A stretch of DNA of 64,000 nt from Streptomyces sp. NBC_01262 (lineage in GTDB: Bacteria > Actinomycetota > Actinomycetes > Streptomycetales > Streptomycetaceae). This document shows positions 33,637 through 42,705 of this stretch, in pieces. Location: positions 3,762,501-3,826,500 of the forward strand of contig NZ_CP108462.1 of NCBI RefSeq assembly GCF_036226365.1, written 5' to 3'. Below the pieces are notes generated by a model that was not told the DNA's origin, did not search any database, and saw nothing but the letters and a program-made list of their open reading frames with translations. Position numbers and translations under genes: made by a program. How positions within the stretch are numbered: the first letter of the stretch is position 1; each line of letters opens with the position of its first letter.

Positions 33637-34437
33637 CTAGCCGCCTATGCAGACGTTGAGGATGAGCACGCCCAGGCACAGCCCGCCGCTCGACGTGGCG
33701 GAGGCGGAGGCCGAAGCGGAGCCGGAGGCCGAGGCCGAGGCGGACGCCGAGGACGTCGGGCCCGCGGTGGCCGAGGTGGTCGCGGAGGCCGTGGCGGGCG
33801 GCGCGGCGGAGCCGGAGGCGCCCACGGAGGCCGTGGCGGCGGCGTCGGGGTCCATGGCCTGCGCGGCGCCGGACGCCGTACGGGCCGTGGCTGCCGGGAG
33901 GGTACGGGGGTGCTGCGTGCCGGGCCATGCGGAGGAGGAGGAGGAGGAGGAGGAGGCGGGGGGAGCGGTGGTCTCGGTGCCGCCGCCGTCGGCGCGCTTG
34001 CCGCCGCCCGCGTCGCCGGTCATCCCGGCGAGGATGAGCAGCCCCAGTACGCCGCCGAGCGCCAGCCCGGTGACGGTGACGAACAGCGGCCTGAAGCGGC
34101 TCCACCGGGGCGCCCGGGGAAGCCCTTCGGCGGGCGAGAGGGGGTCCAGCGGGTCCGGGTCGGGCACATGGGTGCCGCCGCCGCGCTCGGCCAGTTCCCA
34201 CAGGGCGCCGAGGCGGTCGTAGTCGGCGCCGCAGAGCTGCCCGAGCGCCTCGACGGCGTCGCGCGGCGGGACCTTGGCACCGTTGAGGTACTGCTCCCAG
34301 GCCTGCGTGCTCTGCGCGGTGCGCGCGGCGATCGTCGGTACGCCCAGGCCGCTGCGGTCCTTCATCCTGCGCAGTTGGATGGCCAGCCGGCGCGCGTTCT
34401 CGCTCATGGTGTCCGGTAACGGCTCCCAGCGCGTCAC
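33637..34437 (-). CDS. Transmembrane XRE-family regulator with Ser/Ala-rich tail
   Basis: A 266-residue protein with an XRE-type helix-turn-helix (about 10-65: SGLGVPTIAARTAQSTQAWEQ then YLNGAKVPP), one membrane helix (about 117-140) and a low-complexity exterior of Ser, Ala and Thr, including an eight-Ser run from GGA/TCC tandem copies and an alternating Ser-Ala stretch. GTG 34437 follows GGGGGAGGGG. The two XRE genes have the same orientation and N-terminal layout (TRWEPL / ARWRAL) and look like a tandem duplication; this one lost or never had DUF2690. Confidence 0.78.
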   Translation of the reverse strand: MTRWEPLPDTMSENARRLAIQLRRMKDRSGLGVPTIAARTAQSTQAWEQYLNGAKVPPRDAVEALGQLCGADYDRLGALWELAERGGGTHVPDPDPLDPLSPAEGLPRAPRWSRFRPLFVTVTGLALGGVLGLLILAGMTGDAGGGKRADGGGTETTAPPASSSSSSSSAWPGTQHPRTLPAATARTASGAAQAMDPDAAATASVGASGSAAPPATASATTSATAGPTSSASASASASGSASASASATSSGGLCLGVLILNVCIGG

Positions 34438-34512
34438 AGCGCCCCTCCCCCGGGTCCGACGATCGCTCAACCGTAGCGTCGTACTGACGATCGATCACCG
34501 GAATCCGGCAAA

Positions 34513-35217
34513 TCAGCCGGAGAGGCCCGGACGGCCGGGTCGGCCCGGAGTCACCAGCCCGGACTCGTACGCCAGTACCACCGCCTGGGCGCGGCTGCCG
34601 AGGCCGAGCTTGGACATGGTGCGGTTCAGATGCGTCTTGACGGTGGCCTCGCTGATGAACAGACGGTCGGCGATCTCCTGGTTGGACAGCCCCTTGGCGA
34701 TCAGCCGGAGCACCTCCACCTCGCGGGCGGTCAGCACCCCGAGATCGGTGGGCGGCTCCCCGGCGGGAGCGGGCTCCGGCCGGGGGGCGAACGCCTCGAT
34801 GAGCCGCCGCGTCACGCTGGGCGCGAAGAGGGTGTCGCCGGCGGCGACCGCCGCCACGGCGGTGAGCAGCCGTTCGGGCCCGGCGTCCTTGAGCAGGAAG
34901 CCCGAGGCGCCCGCGCGCAGCGCGGCGTAGACGTACTCGTCCAGGTCGAAGGTGGTCAGCACCAGGATCCGGGGCGGCGCCCCGCCGTCCGCGCAGTCCG
35001 CCCCGGCGAGGATCCGCTCGGTGGCGGTGATGCCGCTGATGCCGGGCATGCGGATGTCCATCAGGACCACGTCGGGCCGGGTCGCCGCCGCCTGCTCGAC
35101 CGCCTCCGCGCCGTCCGCCGCCTCGCCGACGACCTCGATGCCGGGCGCGGCGCGCAGCAGCCCCGCGAGGCCGGCCCGGATCAGGAACTGGTCGTCGACG
35201 ACAAGCACCCTCGTCAT
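34513..35217 (-). CDS. NarL/LuxR-family response regulator
   Basis: A 234-residue regulator. Receiver domain 1-125 with Asp8-Asp9, phospho-acceptor Asp54 (LMDIRMPG) and the conserved LKDAGPERL segment; LuxR helix-turn-helix about 162-220 (LTAREVEVLRLIAKGLSNQE, then ISEATVKTHLNRTMSKLG). ATG 35217 overlaps the kinase stop by four bases. Target genes are not evident; the exported or membrane function nearby is limited to the kinase itself. Confidence 0.93.
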   Translation of the reverse strand: MTRVLVVDDQFLIRAGLAGLLRAAPGIEVVGEAADGAEAVEQAAATRPDVVLMDIRMPGISGITATERILAGADCADGGAPPRILVLTTFDLDEYVYAALRAGASGFLLKDAGPERLLTAVAAVAAGDTLFAPSVTRRLIEAFAPRPEPAPAGEPPTDLGVLTAREVEVLRLIAKGLSNQEIADRLFISEATVKTHLNRTMSKLGLGSRAQAVVLAYESGLVTPGRPGRPGLSG

Positions 35218-36434
35218 GCGCGTGACTCGTCCCCCTGTGGCGTGGCCGACGCAGAGGTGGGCAGCGTCAGCCGGACGCCGTAGCCCCCCTCGGGCCGGGG
35301 GCCGATGTCCACCGTCCCGCCGTAGAGCCTGGCGCGCTCGCGCATGCCGATCAAGCCGTGTCCGGCACCCGGGGGGATTCTGGCCGGATCCGTACCCCCT
35401 CCGTCGCCGCCGTCGTCCGTGACGGACACCGAAAGCTGCCGTGCCCCGTACGCGACCACGACCTCCGCCCGCGCCGCATGCGCATGCTTGAGTACGTTCG
35501 TCAGCGCCTCCTGCACCACGCGGTACGCGCACAGCTCCACGCCCGGCGCCAGCGGCCGCGGCCGCCCGGTGACGGTCAGTTCCACCGGCACCCCCGCCGC
35601 GCGGATGCGTCCGGCCATCTCGTCGAGCCTCCCGAGGCCGGGCACGGGGTCGTACGAGGCCGGGCCCGGGCCGTCGTCGCCCGTGCCGTCGGTGCGCAGG
35701 ACGGCCAGCATCCGGCGCAGCTCCTCCAGCCCCTCCCGGCTGGTGTCGCTGATCGTGCGCAACGCGTCATGCGCAGCGGCGGGGTCGGAACCGAAGACGT
35801 ATCCGGCCATTCCCGCCTGCACCGAGATCACCGACATGTGGTGGGCGACCACGTCGTGCAGCTCGCGCGCTATGCGGCCCTGCTCCTCGGCGACCGCCCG
35901 CCGGGCCCGTTCCGCCTGCTCCCTGCGGAGTTGTCCGGTCAGTACGGCCAGTCGGTCGCCGCGCTCGGCGGACACCCGGGCGGCGTTGCCGAACTGGCAC
36001 ATGACCAGCGCGGACACCACCGCCTGCACGGTCACCGTGGCCATCGAGGCCTCCCGGGCGGTGAATCCCGCGTACAGCCACACCGCGCCCGTCAGCGCCG
36101 CGCAGCCGAGCGCCGTGCGCAGGGAGCGCGAGGCGGCGACGGTGTAGAGCGCGAGCAGCGGCGCGAGGCTGTTCACCACCGGCCAGTAGCCGGCGGCTAT
36201 GTAGCCGGCCCAGGCCGCGCAGACGACCAGGCAGACGGCGACGGGGGCCCGGCGGCGGGCCGCGACCGGCAGATTCACCAGGGCCGTCAGCGCGTAGCCA
36301 TAGGCGTCGAGCCGCTCCCAGCCCGGCGGCGGCCGCTCGTGCCCGAGCAGCATGCTCGCCGCTGTGAAGGCCAGCGCCAGGCCCACGTCCACCAGCCCTC
36401 TGTTCCGCAGCACGCGCGCAGCGTAAGCCCGCAT
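35214..36434 (-). CDS. NarL-type sensor histidine kinase
   Basis: A 406-residue sensor with about five or six N-terminal helices (residues 12-150), a coiled coil (about 155-185), the HisKA_3 box IARELHDVVAHHMSVI with His193, and an HATPase domain (about 285-395: VVQEALTNVLKHAHA, GHGLIGMRERARLYGG). There is almost no extracytoplasmic loop, so the signal is probably sensed in the membrane. Coupled to the regulator at 34513-35217. Confidence 0.92.
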   Translation of the reverse strand: MRAYAARVLRNRGLVDVGLALAFTAASMLLGHERPPPGWERLDAYGYALTALVNLPVAARRRAPVAVCLVVCAAWAGYIAAGYWPVVNSLAPLLALYTVAASRSLRTALGCAALTGAVWLYAGFTAREASMATVTVQAVVSALVMCQFGNAARVSAERGDRLAVLTGQLRREQAERARRAVAEEQGRIARELHDVVAHHMSVISVQAGMAGYVFGSDPAAAHDALRTISDTSREGLEELRRMLAVLRTDGTGDDGPGPASYDPVPGLGRLDEMAGRIRAAGVPVELTVTGRPRPLAPGVELCAYRVVQEALTNVLKHAHAARAEVVVAYGARQLSVSVTDDGGDGGGTDPARIPPGAGHGLIGMRERARLYGGTVDIGPRPEGGYGVRLTLPTSASATPQGDESRA

Positions 36435-36600
36435 GGCGGGCCCGGACGTCAGCCGGCCGCCGTACCGCGGAAGTTGTACGCAACCGGGCCGCTACCGCCC
36501 TGGTTTCACAAAAGCTCAACCGCTCGTCCGACGACCGGCCTCCCCCGGCGACCGTAACTTCGGAGCCGCACCACGACACGAGCCACTGTCACAGGGGAAT

Positions 36601-36621
36601 GGAGGCCTCGACGAGGCCTCC
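36601..36621 (-). terminator. Hairpin downstream of folD operon (outer)
   Basis: GGAGGCCTC-GAC-GAGGCCTCC, perfect 9-bp stem. On the minus strand it is reached after the hairpin at 36630-36670. Confidence 0.6.
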
Positions 36622-36629
36622 AAGGGGGA

Positions 36630-36670
36630 CCGGTGCCCCGCCCTTCCACGGGGGAGGGGCGGGGCACCGG
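36630..36670 (-). terminator. Terminator of the folD-DUF3017 operon
   Basis: Perfect 14-bp stem CCGGTGCCCCGCCC / GGGCGGGGCACCGG (36630-36643 with 36657-36670), 22 bp past the stop of the DUF3017 gene. Confidence 0.75.
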
Positions 36671-36692
36671 CATGCGCGCGGGCGGCCACGCG

Positions 36693-37091
36693 CTAGCGGA
36701 CCGAGAAGCGCACGATGTTCTCCAGGAACGGGAGTTCCAGCACCGGGTCCGGCTGGGCCATCAGCGCCAGCAGCACGATGACGGTGCCCAGGACCACGTA
36801 GGTGATCACGTCGGTGAACCGGCTGCGCACGGCCAGCATGCCCACCGACGGCATCAGCCAGCGCAGCAGCCCGCCCGTCAGCAGGCTCGCGCCGATCAGC
36901 ACGATGCCGGCCCGGAAGGTGCCCGCCGCCGTGAGCAGCAGGCCGAGCGCTACCCCGCCCAGCACCAGCAGGATCGGCCACTGGCGGGCCGGCGCGGGGG
37001 CGTGGCCCCCTATGGCGCGGCCGCCGCCCTCGGGGCGGGCGGTGGTGCGGGTCCAGGCGGGGAAGCGGCGGCTTCCGGGCTCAGCCGGCAT
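36693..37091 (-). CDS. DUF3017-family membrane protein
   Basis: A 132-residue protein with a basic/Pro-rich N-terminus and three helices (about 39-57, 60-80, 95-113). It matches the actinobacterial DUF3017 family, usually found after folD; function unknown. Its ATG overlaps the end of folD by 11 bases, so translation is coupled. Confidence 0.8.
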   Translation of the reverse strand: MPAEPGSRRFPAWTRTTARPEGGGRAIGGHAPAPARQWPILLVLGGVALGLLLTAAGTFRAGIVLIGASLLTGGLLRWLMPSVGMLAVRSRFTDVITYVVLGTVIVLLALMAQPDPVLELPFLENIVRFSVR

Positions 37092-37947
37092 GGCCCTGCG
37101 CGGCCGCCTCGGCGGCCTCGACGACGTTTGCCAGCAGCATCGCGCGGGTCATCGGGCCGACCCCGCCCGGGTTCGGGGAGATCCAGTCCGCGACCTCGGC
37201 CACGCCCGGGTGGACGTCGCCGACGATCTTGCCGTTGTCGTCCCGGCTGACGCCGACGTCCAGGACGGCGGCGCCCGGCTTCACGTACTCCGGCTTCACC
37301 AGGTGCGTGACGCCCGCCGCCGCGACGATGATGTCGGCCTGGCGCAGCACCGCGCCGAGGTCGCGGGTGCCGGTGTGGCACAGCGTCACGGTGGCGTTCT
37401 CGGACTTGCGGGTCAGCAGCAGGCCGATGGAGCGGCCCACGGTGACCCCGCGCCCGACCACGGCGACATGCGCGCCGTTGATCTCCACCTTGTGGCGGCG
37501 CAGCAGCTCCACGATGCCGTTGGGGGTGCAGGGCAGCGGGCCGGGCTCGTTCAGCACCAGCCGGCCGAGGCTCATGGGGTGCAGGCCGTCGGCGTCCTTG
37601 GCCGGGTCCATCAGCTCCAGGACGCGGTTGGTGTCGATGCCCTTGGGGAGGGGGAGTTGCACGATGTAGCCGGTGCACTCGGGGTTGTCGTTGAGTTCCC
37701 GGACGACCGCCTCGATGTCCTCCTGGGTGGCGGTTCCGGGCAGTTCGCGCTGGATGGAGGCGATCCCGACCTCCGCGCAGTCGCGGTGCTTGCCCGCGAC
37801 GTACCAGCGGCTGCCCGGGTCGTCGCCGACCAGCAGCGTGCCCAGGCCCGGGGTGATGCCCCGCGCCCGGAGCGCCTCGACGCGGGTGGACAGTTCGGAC
37901 TTGATCGCGGCGGCAGTGGCCTTGCCATCGAGAATCTGGGCAGTCAT
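37081..37947 (-). CDS. folD: Bifunctional methylene-THF dehydrogenase/cyclohydrolase
   Basis: A 288-residue enzyme that interconverts 5,10-methylene-THF and 10-formyl-THF, the latter used by PurN and PurH nearby. YVAGKHRDCAEVGI holds the catalytic Lys, GYIVQLPLPKGID the folate site, VVGRGVTVGRSIGLLL the NADP loop and PGGVGPMTRAML the C-terminal motif. Length and motifs are complete. Confidence 0.96.
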   Translation of the reverse strand: MTAQILDGKATAAAIKSELSTRVEALRARGITPGLGTLLVGDDPGSRWYVAGKHRDCAEVGIASIQRELPGTATQEDIEAVVRELNDNPECTGYIVQLPLPKGIDTNRVLELMDPAKDADGLHPMSLGRLVLNEPGPLPCTPNGIVELLRRHKVEINGAHVAVVGRGVTVGRSIGLLLTRKSENATVTLCHTGTRDLGAVLRQADIIVAAAGVTHLVKPEYVKPGAAVLDVGVSRDDNGKIVGDVHPGVAEVADWISPNPGGVGPMTRAMLLANVVEAAEAAAQGHAG

Positions 37948-38086
37948 GACCCCATCCTCTCAGGTCCGCGTCAGGTAACCGTACGTACCTGGCGCTGGAC
38001 AGTGCGGCGGGCGGCAAGGACGATGTGCACTCGTCCCGTTATTCGGCTCCGGACACACATACGTCCCCGCTCGGAGGATTCCGCAA

Positions 38087-38824
38087 GTGACCTATCCGCC
38101 CGGTCCCAACAACCCTTACGGTCAGCAGCCTCCGCAGGGTCAGCCGCCCCAGGGCCAGCCGCCCCAGCAGCCTTACGGCTACCCGCAGCAGCCCCCGGCG
38201 GGCGCCCCGCAGCCCCAGCCCGGCTACGGCTATCCGCAGCAGCCGCCCTTCCCGCAGCAGCAGGGCTATCCCCAGCAGGGATACCCGGGCGGTCCCGGCG
38301 GCGGCTACCCGGCCCCGGGCTACGGCCAGGGCGGATACCCGGGCGGGCCGGTCCCCGGCATGCCCCCGTTCGCGAGCTGGGGCGCGCGCCTGGGCGCGCT
38401 GCTGGTCGACATGCTGATCCTCAGCCCGGCGCTCATCCTGTACGGGATCGGCTACTCCGGCGTCATCAACGCGGCGACCAGCTGCTCCACCAGCAGCGGC
38501 TACACCTCCTGCAACACCGCCGCCCCGGGCTACGCCCTGCCGCTCATCGCGCTCGGCGGCCTGCTGTCGTTCGCCGGCAGCCTGTTCTTCGCGTACCAGG
38601 AAGGCACCAAGGGCCAGACGCCCGGCAAGAAGGCGCTGGGCATCGCGGTGCTGCGCGAGGCCGACGGGCAGGTGCTCGGCTTCGGTATGGCCTTCGTCCG
38701 CCGGCTGGCCCACGCCCTGGACTCCTTCTGCTGCGCGATCGGCTACCTGTGGCCGCTGTGGGACAGCAAGAACCAGACCTTCGCCGACAAGATCATCAAG
38801 TCTGTCGTGGTCAAAACCAAGTAA
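38087..38824 (+). CDS. RDD-family membrane protein with Pro/Gln/Gly-rich N-terminus
   Basis: A 245-residue protein. Residues 1-95 are a low-complexity cytoplasmic tail of YGYPQQPP- and GQPPQ-type repeats; residues 98-240 form an RDD domain with about three helices, beginning ASWGARLGALLVDMLILSPAL and carrying TPGKKALGIAVLREADG. The GTG at 38087 follows GGAGG. RDD proteins have been linked to sodium/proton transport, but the role here is unknown. It shares its N-terminal style and leader with the next gene. Confidence 0.85.
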   Translation: MTYPPGPNNPYGQQPPQGQPPQGQPPQQPYGYPQQPPAGAPQPQPGYGYPQQPPFPQQQGYPQQGYPGGPGGGYPAPGYGQGGYPGGPVPGMPPFASWGARLGALLVDMLILSPALILYGIGYSGVINAATSCSTSSGYTSCNTAAPGYALPLIALGGLLSFAGSLFFAYQEGTKGQTPGKKALGIAVLREADGQVLGFGMAFVRRLAHALDSFCCAIGYLWPLWDSKNQTFADKIIKSVVVKTK

Positions 38825-38887
38825 TGATCCGATAAGAATGATGCGGCGTCCCCATCTCCGCACCCATCCGCTCGGAGGAAGACTCAC

Positions 38888-39457
38888 GTGAGTTACCCGC
38901 CCGGTCCCCACAATCCCTACGGACAGCAGCCTCAACAGCCGCCGTACGGCTACCCGCAGCAGCCTGCCCAGCCGCAGGCCGGCTGGGGCTACCCGCAGCA
39001 GCAGCCGCAGGTTCCGTACGGGTACCCCGGTGGGCCGGGCGGGCCGGGCGGCCCCGAACGGATGCCCCCGGGGCCGAAGGGCGCCCGGGTGCTGCTCATC
39101 GTGGTGGCCGTTCTGGAGGTCCTCTTCGCGCTGATCTTCTTCGCCTTCGCCAGCTGGCTGTCGGCCGCCGACGAAACGGGCGAGTACTCCGACTACAGCG
39201 GAATCAGCTGGTTCGTCGGGGTGTTCGAGATCGCGATCGGCGCGCTGTGCCTGGCGATGGCCGCGAAGTTCAAGACCGGCGGTCCCAGCACGCGCGTCGG
39301 GGCGATCGTCCTCGGCTCGCTGATCGTGGTCATCAGCCTCGCCAGCCTCGTGATCGGCGGCATCCTGTCCGTCTTCACGCTGGTGCTGGGCATCCTGGTG
39401 ATCGTCTTCTCGGCCAAGGCCGAGACCGCCGCCTGGTTCAACCGCCCCCGCTACTGA
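38888..39457 (+). CDS. Membrane protein with Pro/Gln/Tyr-rich N-terminus
   Basis: A 189-residue protein: a Pro/Gln/Gly/Tyr-rich tail (1-62) followed by about four helices (about 66-88, 100-122, 135-155, 158-175). The helical part resembles DUF4064-type four-helix proteins only loosely. The leaders of this gene and the preceding one are similar (CGCTCGGAGGA then GTGA...TAYCC GCCCGG), so their 5' ends were probably duplicated. Confidence 0.75.
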   Translation: MSYPPGPHNPYGQQPQQPPYGYPQQPAQPQAGWGYPQQQPQVPYGYPGGPGGPGGPERMPPGPKGARVLLIVVAVLEVLFALIFFAFASWLSAADETGEYSDYSGISWFVGVFEIAIGALCLAMAAKFKTGGPSTRVGAIVLGSLIVVISLASLVIGGILSVFTLVLGILVIVFSAKAETAAWFNRPRY

Positions 39458-39482
39458 GGCGCTGCGCGCGCTGTACGAAAAG

Positions 39483-39516
39483 GGCCGCCCCCCGACTGCA
39501 TCGGGGGGCGGCCTTT
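39483..39516. terminator. Bidirectional terminator between membrane-protein gene and purH
   Basis: Perfect 13-bp stem GGCCGCCCCCCGA / TCGGGGGGCGGCC with loop CTGCA, flanked by AAAA on the left and TTT on the right, so it can end transcripts from both sides. It ends 5 bp from the purH stop. Confidence 0.85.
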
Positions 39517-39520
39517 CACG

Positions 39521-41071
39521 TCAGTGGAAGAAGTGACGCGTCCCCGTGAGGTACATCGTCACGCCCGCCTTCTTGGCGGCCTCCACGACCAGCTCGTCGC
39601 GCACCGAACCGCCCGGCTGCGCCACGGCCTTCACGCCCGCCTCGGCCAGCACCTCGAAGCCGTCCGGGAAGGGGAAGAAGGCGTCGGACGCCGCGTACGA
39701 GCCCGCCGCGCGCTCCGCGCCGGCCCGCTGCACGGCGAGCTTGGCGGAGTCGACCCGGTTGACCTGGCCCATGCCGACGCCGACCGTGGCGCCGTCCTTG
39801 GCGAGCAGGATCGCGTTGGACTTCACGGCCCGGCAGGCCCGCCAGGCGAAGGCGAGTTCGGCCAGCTCGTCGTCCGTCAGCGGCTCGCCGGTGGCCAGCG
39901 TCCAGTTGGCCGGGTCGTCGCCCTCGGCCTGCAACAGGTCCTTCTCCTGGAGCAGCAGCCCGCCCTCGATCGGCCGGAACTCCTTGACATGGCACGGCGC
40001 CCCGGGCGCGCGCAGGACGCGGATGTTCTTCTTGCGGGCCAGCACCTCGACCGCGCCGTCCTCGTACCCGGGCGCGACGATGACCTCGGTGAAGATCTCC
40101 GCGACCTGCTCGGCCATCGCCACGCTCACCGGCCGGTTGACGGCGATGACCCCGCCGAAGGCCGACAGCGGGTCGCAGGCGTGCGCCTTGCGGTGGGCCT
40201 CGGCGACATCGGCGGCGACCGCGATGCCGCAGGGGTTGGCGTGCTTGATGATCGCCACGCACGGCGCTTCGTGCTCGTACGCGGCCCGGCGCGCGGCGTC
40301 GGTGTCGACGTAGTTGTTGTACGACATCTCCTTGCCGTGCAACTGCTCGGCGTTGGCGAGGCCGGCCGAGCCGTCCACGTACAGCGCGGCAGCCTGGTGC
40401 GGGTTCTCGCCGTAGCGCAGCACGCTCTGGCGCTCGTACGTCGCGCCCAGGAAGTCCGGGAAGGGGCTGTCGTCGGAGGGGGCATAGCCATCCGCGAACC
40501 AGCTCGCGACGGCCACGTCGTACGCGGCGGTGTGCTGGAAGGCCTCGGCGGCCAGCCGCTTGCGCTGGGTGAGGTCGAAGCCGCCGCCGCGGACGGCGGC
40601 GAGCACGTCCGCGTAGCGCTCGGGGCTGGTGACGACGGCCACCGACGGGTGGTTCTTGGCGGCGGCACGGACCATGGACGGGCCGCCGATGTCGATCTGC
40701 TCGACGCACTCGTCGTCCGACGCGCCCGAGGCGACGGTCTCCTTGAACGGGTACAGGTTGACGACCACCAGCTCGAAGGGGGCCACCCCCAGCTCGGCGA
40801 GCTGCCGCTGGTGGTCCTCCAGCCGCAGGTCGGCGAGGATCCCGGCGTGCACGCGCGGGTGCAGCGTCTTGACCCGGCCGTCCAGGCACTCCGGGAAGCC
40901 GGTCAGCTCCTCGACCTTGGTGACCGGCACCCCGGCGGCGGCGATACGGGCCGCAGTGGAACCGGTGGACACCAGTTCCACGCCGGCCTCGTGCAGGCCG
41001 CGAGCCAGCTCCTCCAGCCCGGTCTTGTCGTAGACGCTGACCAGCGCCCGTCGGATCTCCCGCTTGCTCAC
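39521..41071 (-). CDS. purH: AICAR transformylase / IMP cyclohydrolase
   Basis: A 516-residue bifunctional enzyme for the last two steps of purine synthesis. The N-terminal IMP cyclohydrolase domain (1-~195) has RRALVSVYDKTGLEELARGL and STGSTA; the C-terminal transformylase domain has the conserved Lys-His in AIIKHANPCG. GTG 41071 overlaps the purN stop by four bases, so the pair is coupled. 10-formyl-THF comes from FolD. Confidence 0.97.
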   Translation of the reverse strand: MSKREIRRALVSVYDKTGLEELARGLHEAGVELVSTGSTAARIAAAGVPVTKVEELTGFPECLDGRVKTLHPRVHAGILADLRLEDHQRQLAELGVAPFELVVVNLYPFKETVASGASDDECVEQIDIGGPSMVRAAAKNHPSVAVVTSPERYADVLAAVRGGGFDLTQRKRLAAEAFQHTAAYDVAVASWFADGYAPSDDSPFPDFLGATYERQSVLRYGENPHQAAALYVDGSAGLANAEQLHGKEMSYNNYVDTDAARRAAYEHEAPCVAIIKHANPCGIAVAADVAEAHRKAHACDPLSAFGGVIAVNRPVSVAMAEQVAEIFTEVIVAPGYEDGAVEVLARKKNIRVLRAPGAPCHVKEFRPIEGGLLLQEKDLLQAEGDDPANWTLATGEPLTDDELAELAFAWRACRAVKSNAILLAKDGATVGVGMGQVNRVDSAKLAVQRAGAERAAGSYAASDAFFPFPDGFEVLAEAGVKAVAQPGGSVRDELVVEAAKKAGVTMYLTGTRHFFH

Positions 41072-41670
41072 GGCAACAGAACCTTTCGTCCCTCAATGCG
41101 ATATCCATCGCGGGACAGCCGCCCCACGACGTCGACGAGCAGCTTTCGCTCGACTTCCTTGATGCGCTCGTGGAGCGCTTCCTCGGTGTCCTGCGGCCGG
41201 ACCTCCACCACGCCCTGCGCGATGATCGGCCCGGTGTCCACCCCGTCGTCCACGAAGTGGACCGTGCAGCCGGTCACCTTCACCCCGTACGCGAGCGCGT
41301 CGCGCACCCCGTGCGCGCCGGGGAAGGCGGGCAGCAGAGCCGGATGCGTGTTGACGAACCGGCCCCCGAACCGGGCCAGGAACTCCTTGCCCACGATCTT
41401 CATGAACCCCGCCGACACCACGAGGCCGGGCTCGTAGGAGGCCACGGCCTCGGTCAGCGCCGCGTCCCACTCCTCCCGGCTCCCGTAGTCCTTCACCTTG
41501 CGTACGAAGACCGGCAGCCCGGCGCGCTCGGCGCGTTCCAGACCGGCGATGCCCTCGCGGTCCGCGCCGACGGCGACGATGTTCGCGCCCGCGTCCAGCA
41601 GGGCCTGGAGGTTGGTGCCCGAACCGGAGACGAGCACGACGATGCGGTCGGGCGGGGGATATGCGGCCAC
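41068..41670 (-). CDS. purN: Phosphoribosylglycinamide formyltransferase
   Basis: A 200-residue GART enzyme transferring formyl from 10-formyl-THF to GAR. VVLVSGSGTNLQALL is the phosphate-binding loop, and VNTHPALLPAFPGAHGVRDAL with HFVDDGVDTGPII carry the catalytic Asn, His and Asp. GTG 41670 is the start; its ribosome binding site is weak. It forms an operon with purH, and perM lies upstream as in mycobacteria. Confidence 0.95.
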   Translation of the reverse strand: MAAYPPPDRIVVLVSGSGTNLQALLDAGANIVAVGADREGIAGLERAERAGLPVFVRKVKDYGSREEWDAALTEAVASYEPGLVVSAGFMKIVGKEFLARFGGRFVNTHPALLPAFPGAHGVRDALAYGVKVTGCTVHFVDDGVDTGPIIAQGVVEVRPQDTEEALHERIKEVERKLLVDVVGRLSRDGYRIEGRKVLLP

Positions 41671-41891
41671 GGCGGGGTCCCGGTTTCTCGGCTTGGAGGT
41701 TCATACGAGCCGGGAGGCCCTCGGATTCCAGGGAACCCTACGAGGCCGCCGACCGTCAGCAACGATACCGGCACTGCGCCCGGCCCCCACGGGACGGGGG
41801 AGCACGCGGAGGGTAGCGTCTGCGGGGAGTAACGGCGTACGCGCGTAGCGGACGTGACGGATCCGACACACGAGACGAACAGCGGTAGGGG

Positions 41892-42689
41892 ATGACGCGA
41901 GCAACCATGAGCAGCGGCAGCAACACGGAGCGTTCCCCGGAGCAGCAGGACAACCCCTTCGCTCCGCCGCCCGAGGACGCGCCCGAACAGCCGTGGCAGC
42001 CGCGCCTTCCCGACGGTGAGGGCGGTACCGGCGGTGGCGGCGGTGCCGGCGGCGGCAGCGGTGCCGACGGCGAGCCCGGGGATTCGCGGCCCACTCCCCC
42101 GCCGCCGCCCCCGCCGCCCGCCTGGAGCGGCCAGTGGGGCGGCCGTCAGCCCGGCCCCCAGGACGGCGGCCTCGGCGGCCCCCGCCCCGACGGCTCCGGT
42201 GGCCCGGGCGGCTCCGGCGGCTCCCGCTTCGACCCCACCGACCCGGCGCAGCGGCGCGCCCGCTACTCCCTCATCTCCGGCATGTGGGGCCTGTTCTTCG
42301 CCCTTCTCGGCTGGACCTCCTTCTCCCTGCTGCTCGGCACCCTCGCCATCTACTGGGGCTTTTCCGCCCTGCGCATGAAGCCCGAGCAGCGCGCCGACGC
42401 CCGCGCCGCCGCGGCCGCGGCCCTCTCCCGCGCCCCCGTCCACGACACCGACCCCCGGCCCGCCCCGCCGTCGGGCGACCTCGCCCTCAAGCCCCAGCGC
42501 ACCGCGGCCCGCAGCGGCATCGTCACGGGCGGCATCGCCCTCGTCCTGGTGGCCGCCAGCTTCAGCTTCCACCTCGTCTACCAGGACTACTACGAGTGCA
42601 CGCAGGACGCCCTGACCTCGTCCTCCCGTGACGCCTGCGCCAAGCTGCTGCCGACGCCCCTGCGGGACGTGATCGACAGCACGGGCTGA
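41892..42689 (+). CDS. Membrane protein with Gly/Pro-rich N-terminus, unknown function
   Basis: A 265-residue protein (or about 260 from the second ATG at 41907). Residues 1-115 are Gly/Pro/Ser-rich; RARYSLISGMWGLFFALLGW begins a pair of helices, and a third helix lies at about 214-234 before a short exterior tail with two Cys (Cys239, Cys250). The family is not recognised. ATG 41892 abuts an AGGGG sequence with no spacer and 41907 is too far from it, so the start is open. The end is convergent with perM. Confidence 0.65.
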   Translation: MTRATMSSGSNTERSPEQQDNPFAPPPEDAPEQPWQPRLPDGEGGTGGGGGAGGGSGADGEPGDSRPTPPPPPPPPAWSGQWGGRQPGPQDGGLGGPRPDGSGGPGGSGGSRFDPTDPAQRRARYSLISGMWGLFFALLGWTSFSLLLGTLAIYWGFSALRMKPEQRADARAAAAAALSRAPVHDTDPRPAPPSGDLALKPQRTAARSGIVTGGIALVLVAASFSFHLVYQDYYECTQDALTSSSRDACAKLLPTPLRDVIDSTG

Positions 42690-42705
42690 TCCCGGATCCC
42701 GGCCC

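Larger units (their letters stand above)
36435..36692. other. Intergenic region with two hairpins
   Basis: 258 bp without a convincing gene. It contains the kinase promoter region on the left and two strong terminator hairpins on the right, described separately. Confidence 0.5.

Noticed and set aside
33938..33960. GGA trinucleotide run, considered as a phase-variable microsatellite
   Set aside because: It is in frame and encodes the Ser run of the XRE regulator tail; length change would keep the frame, so no switch is implied.
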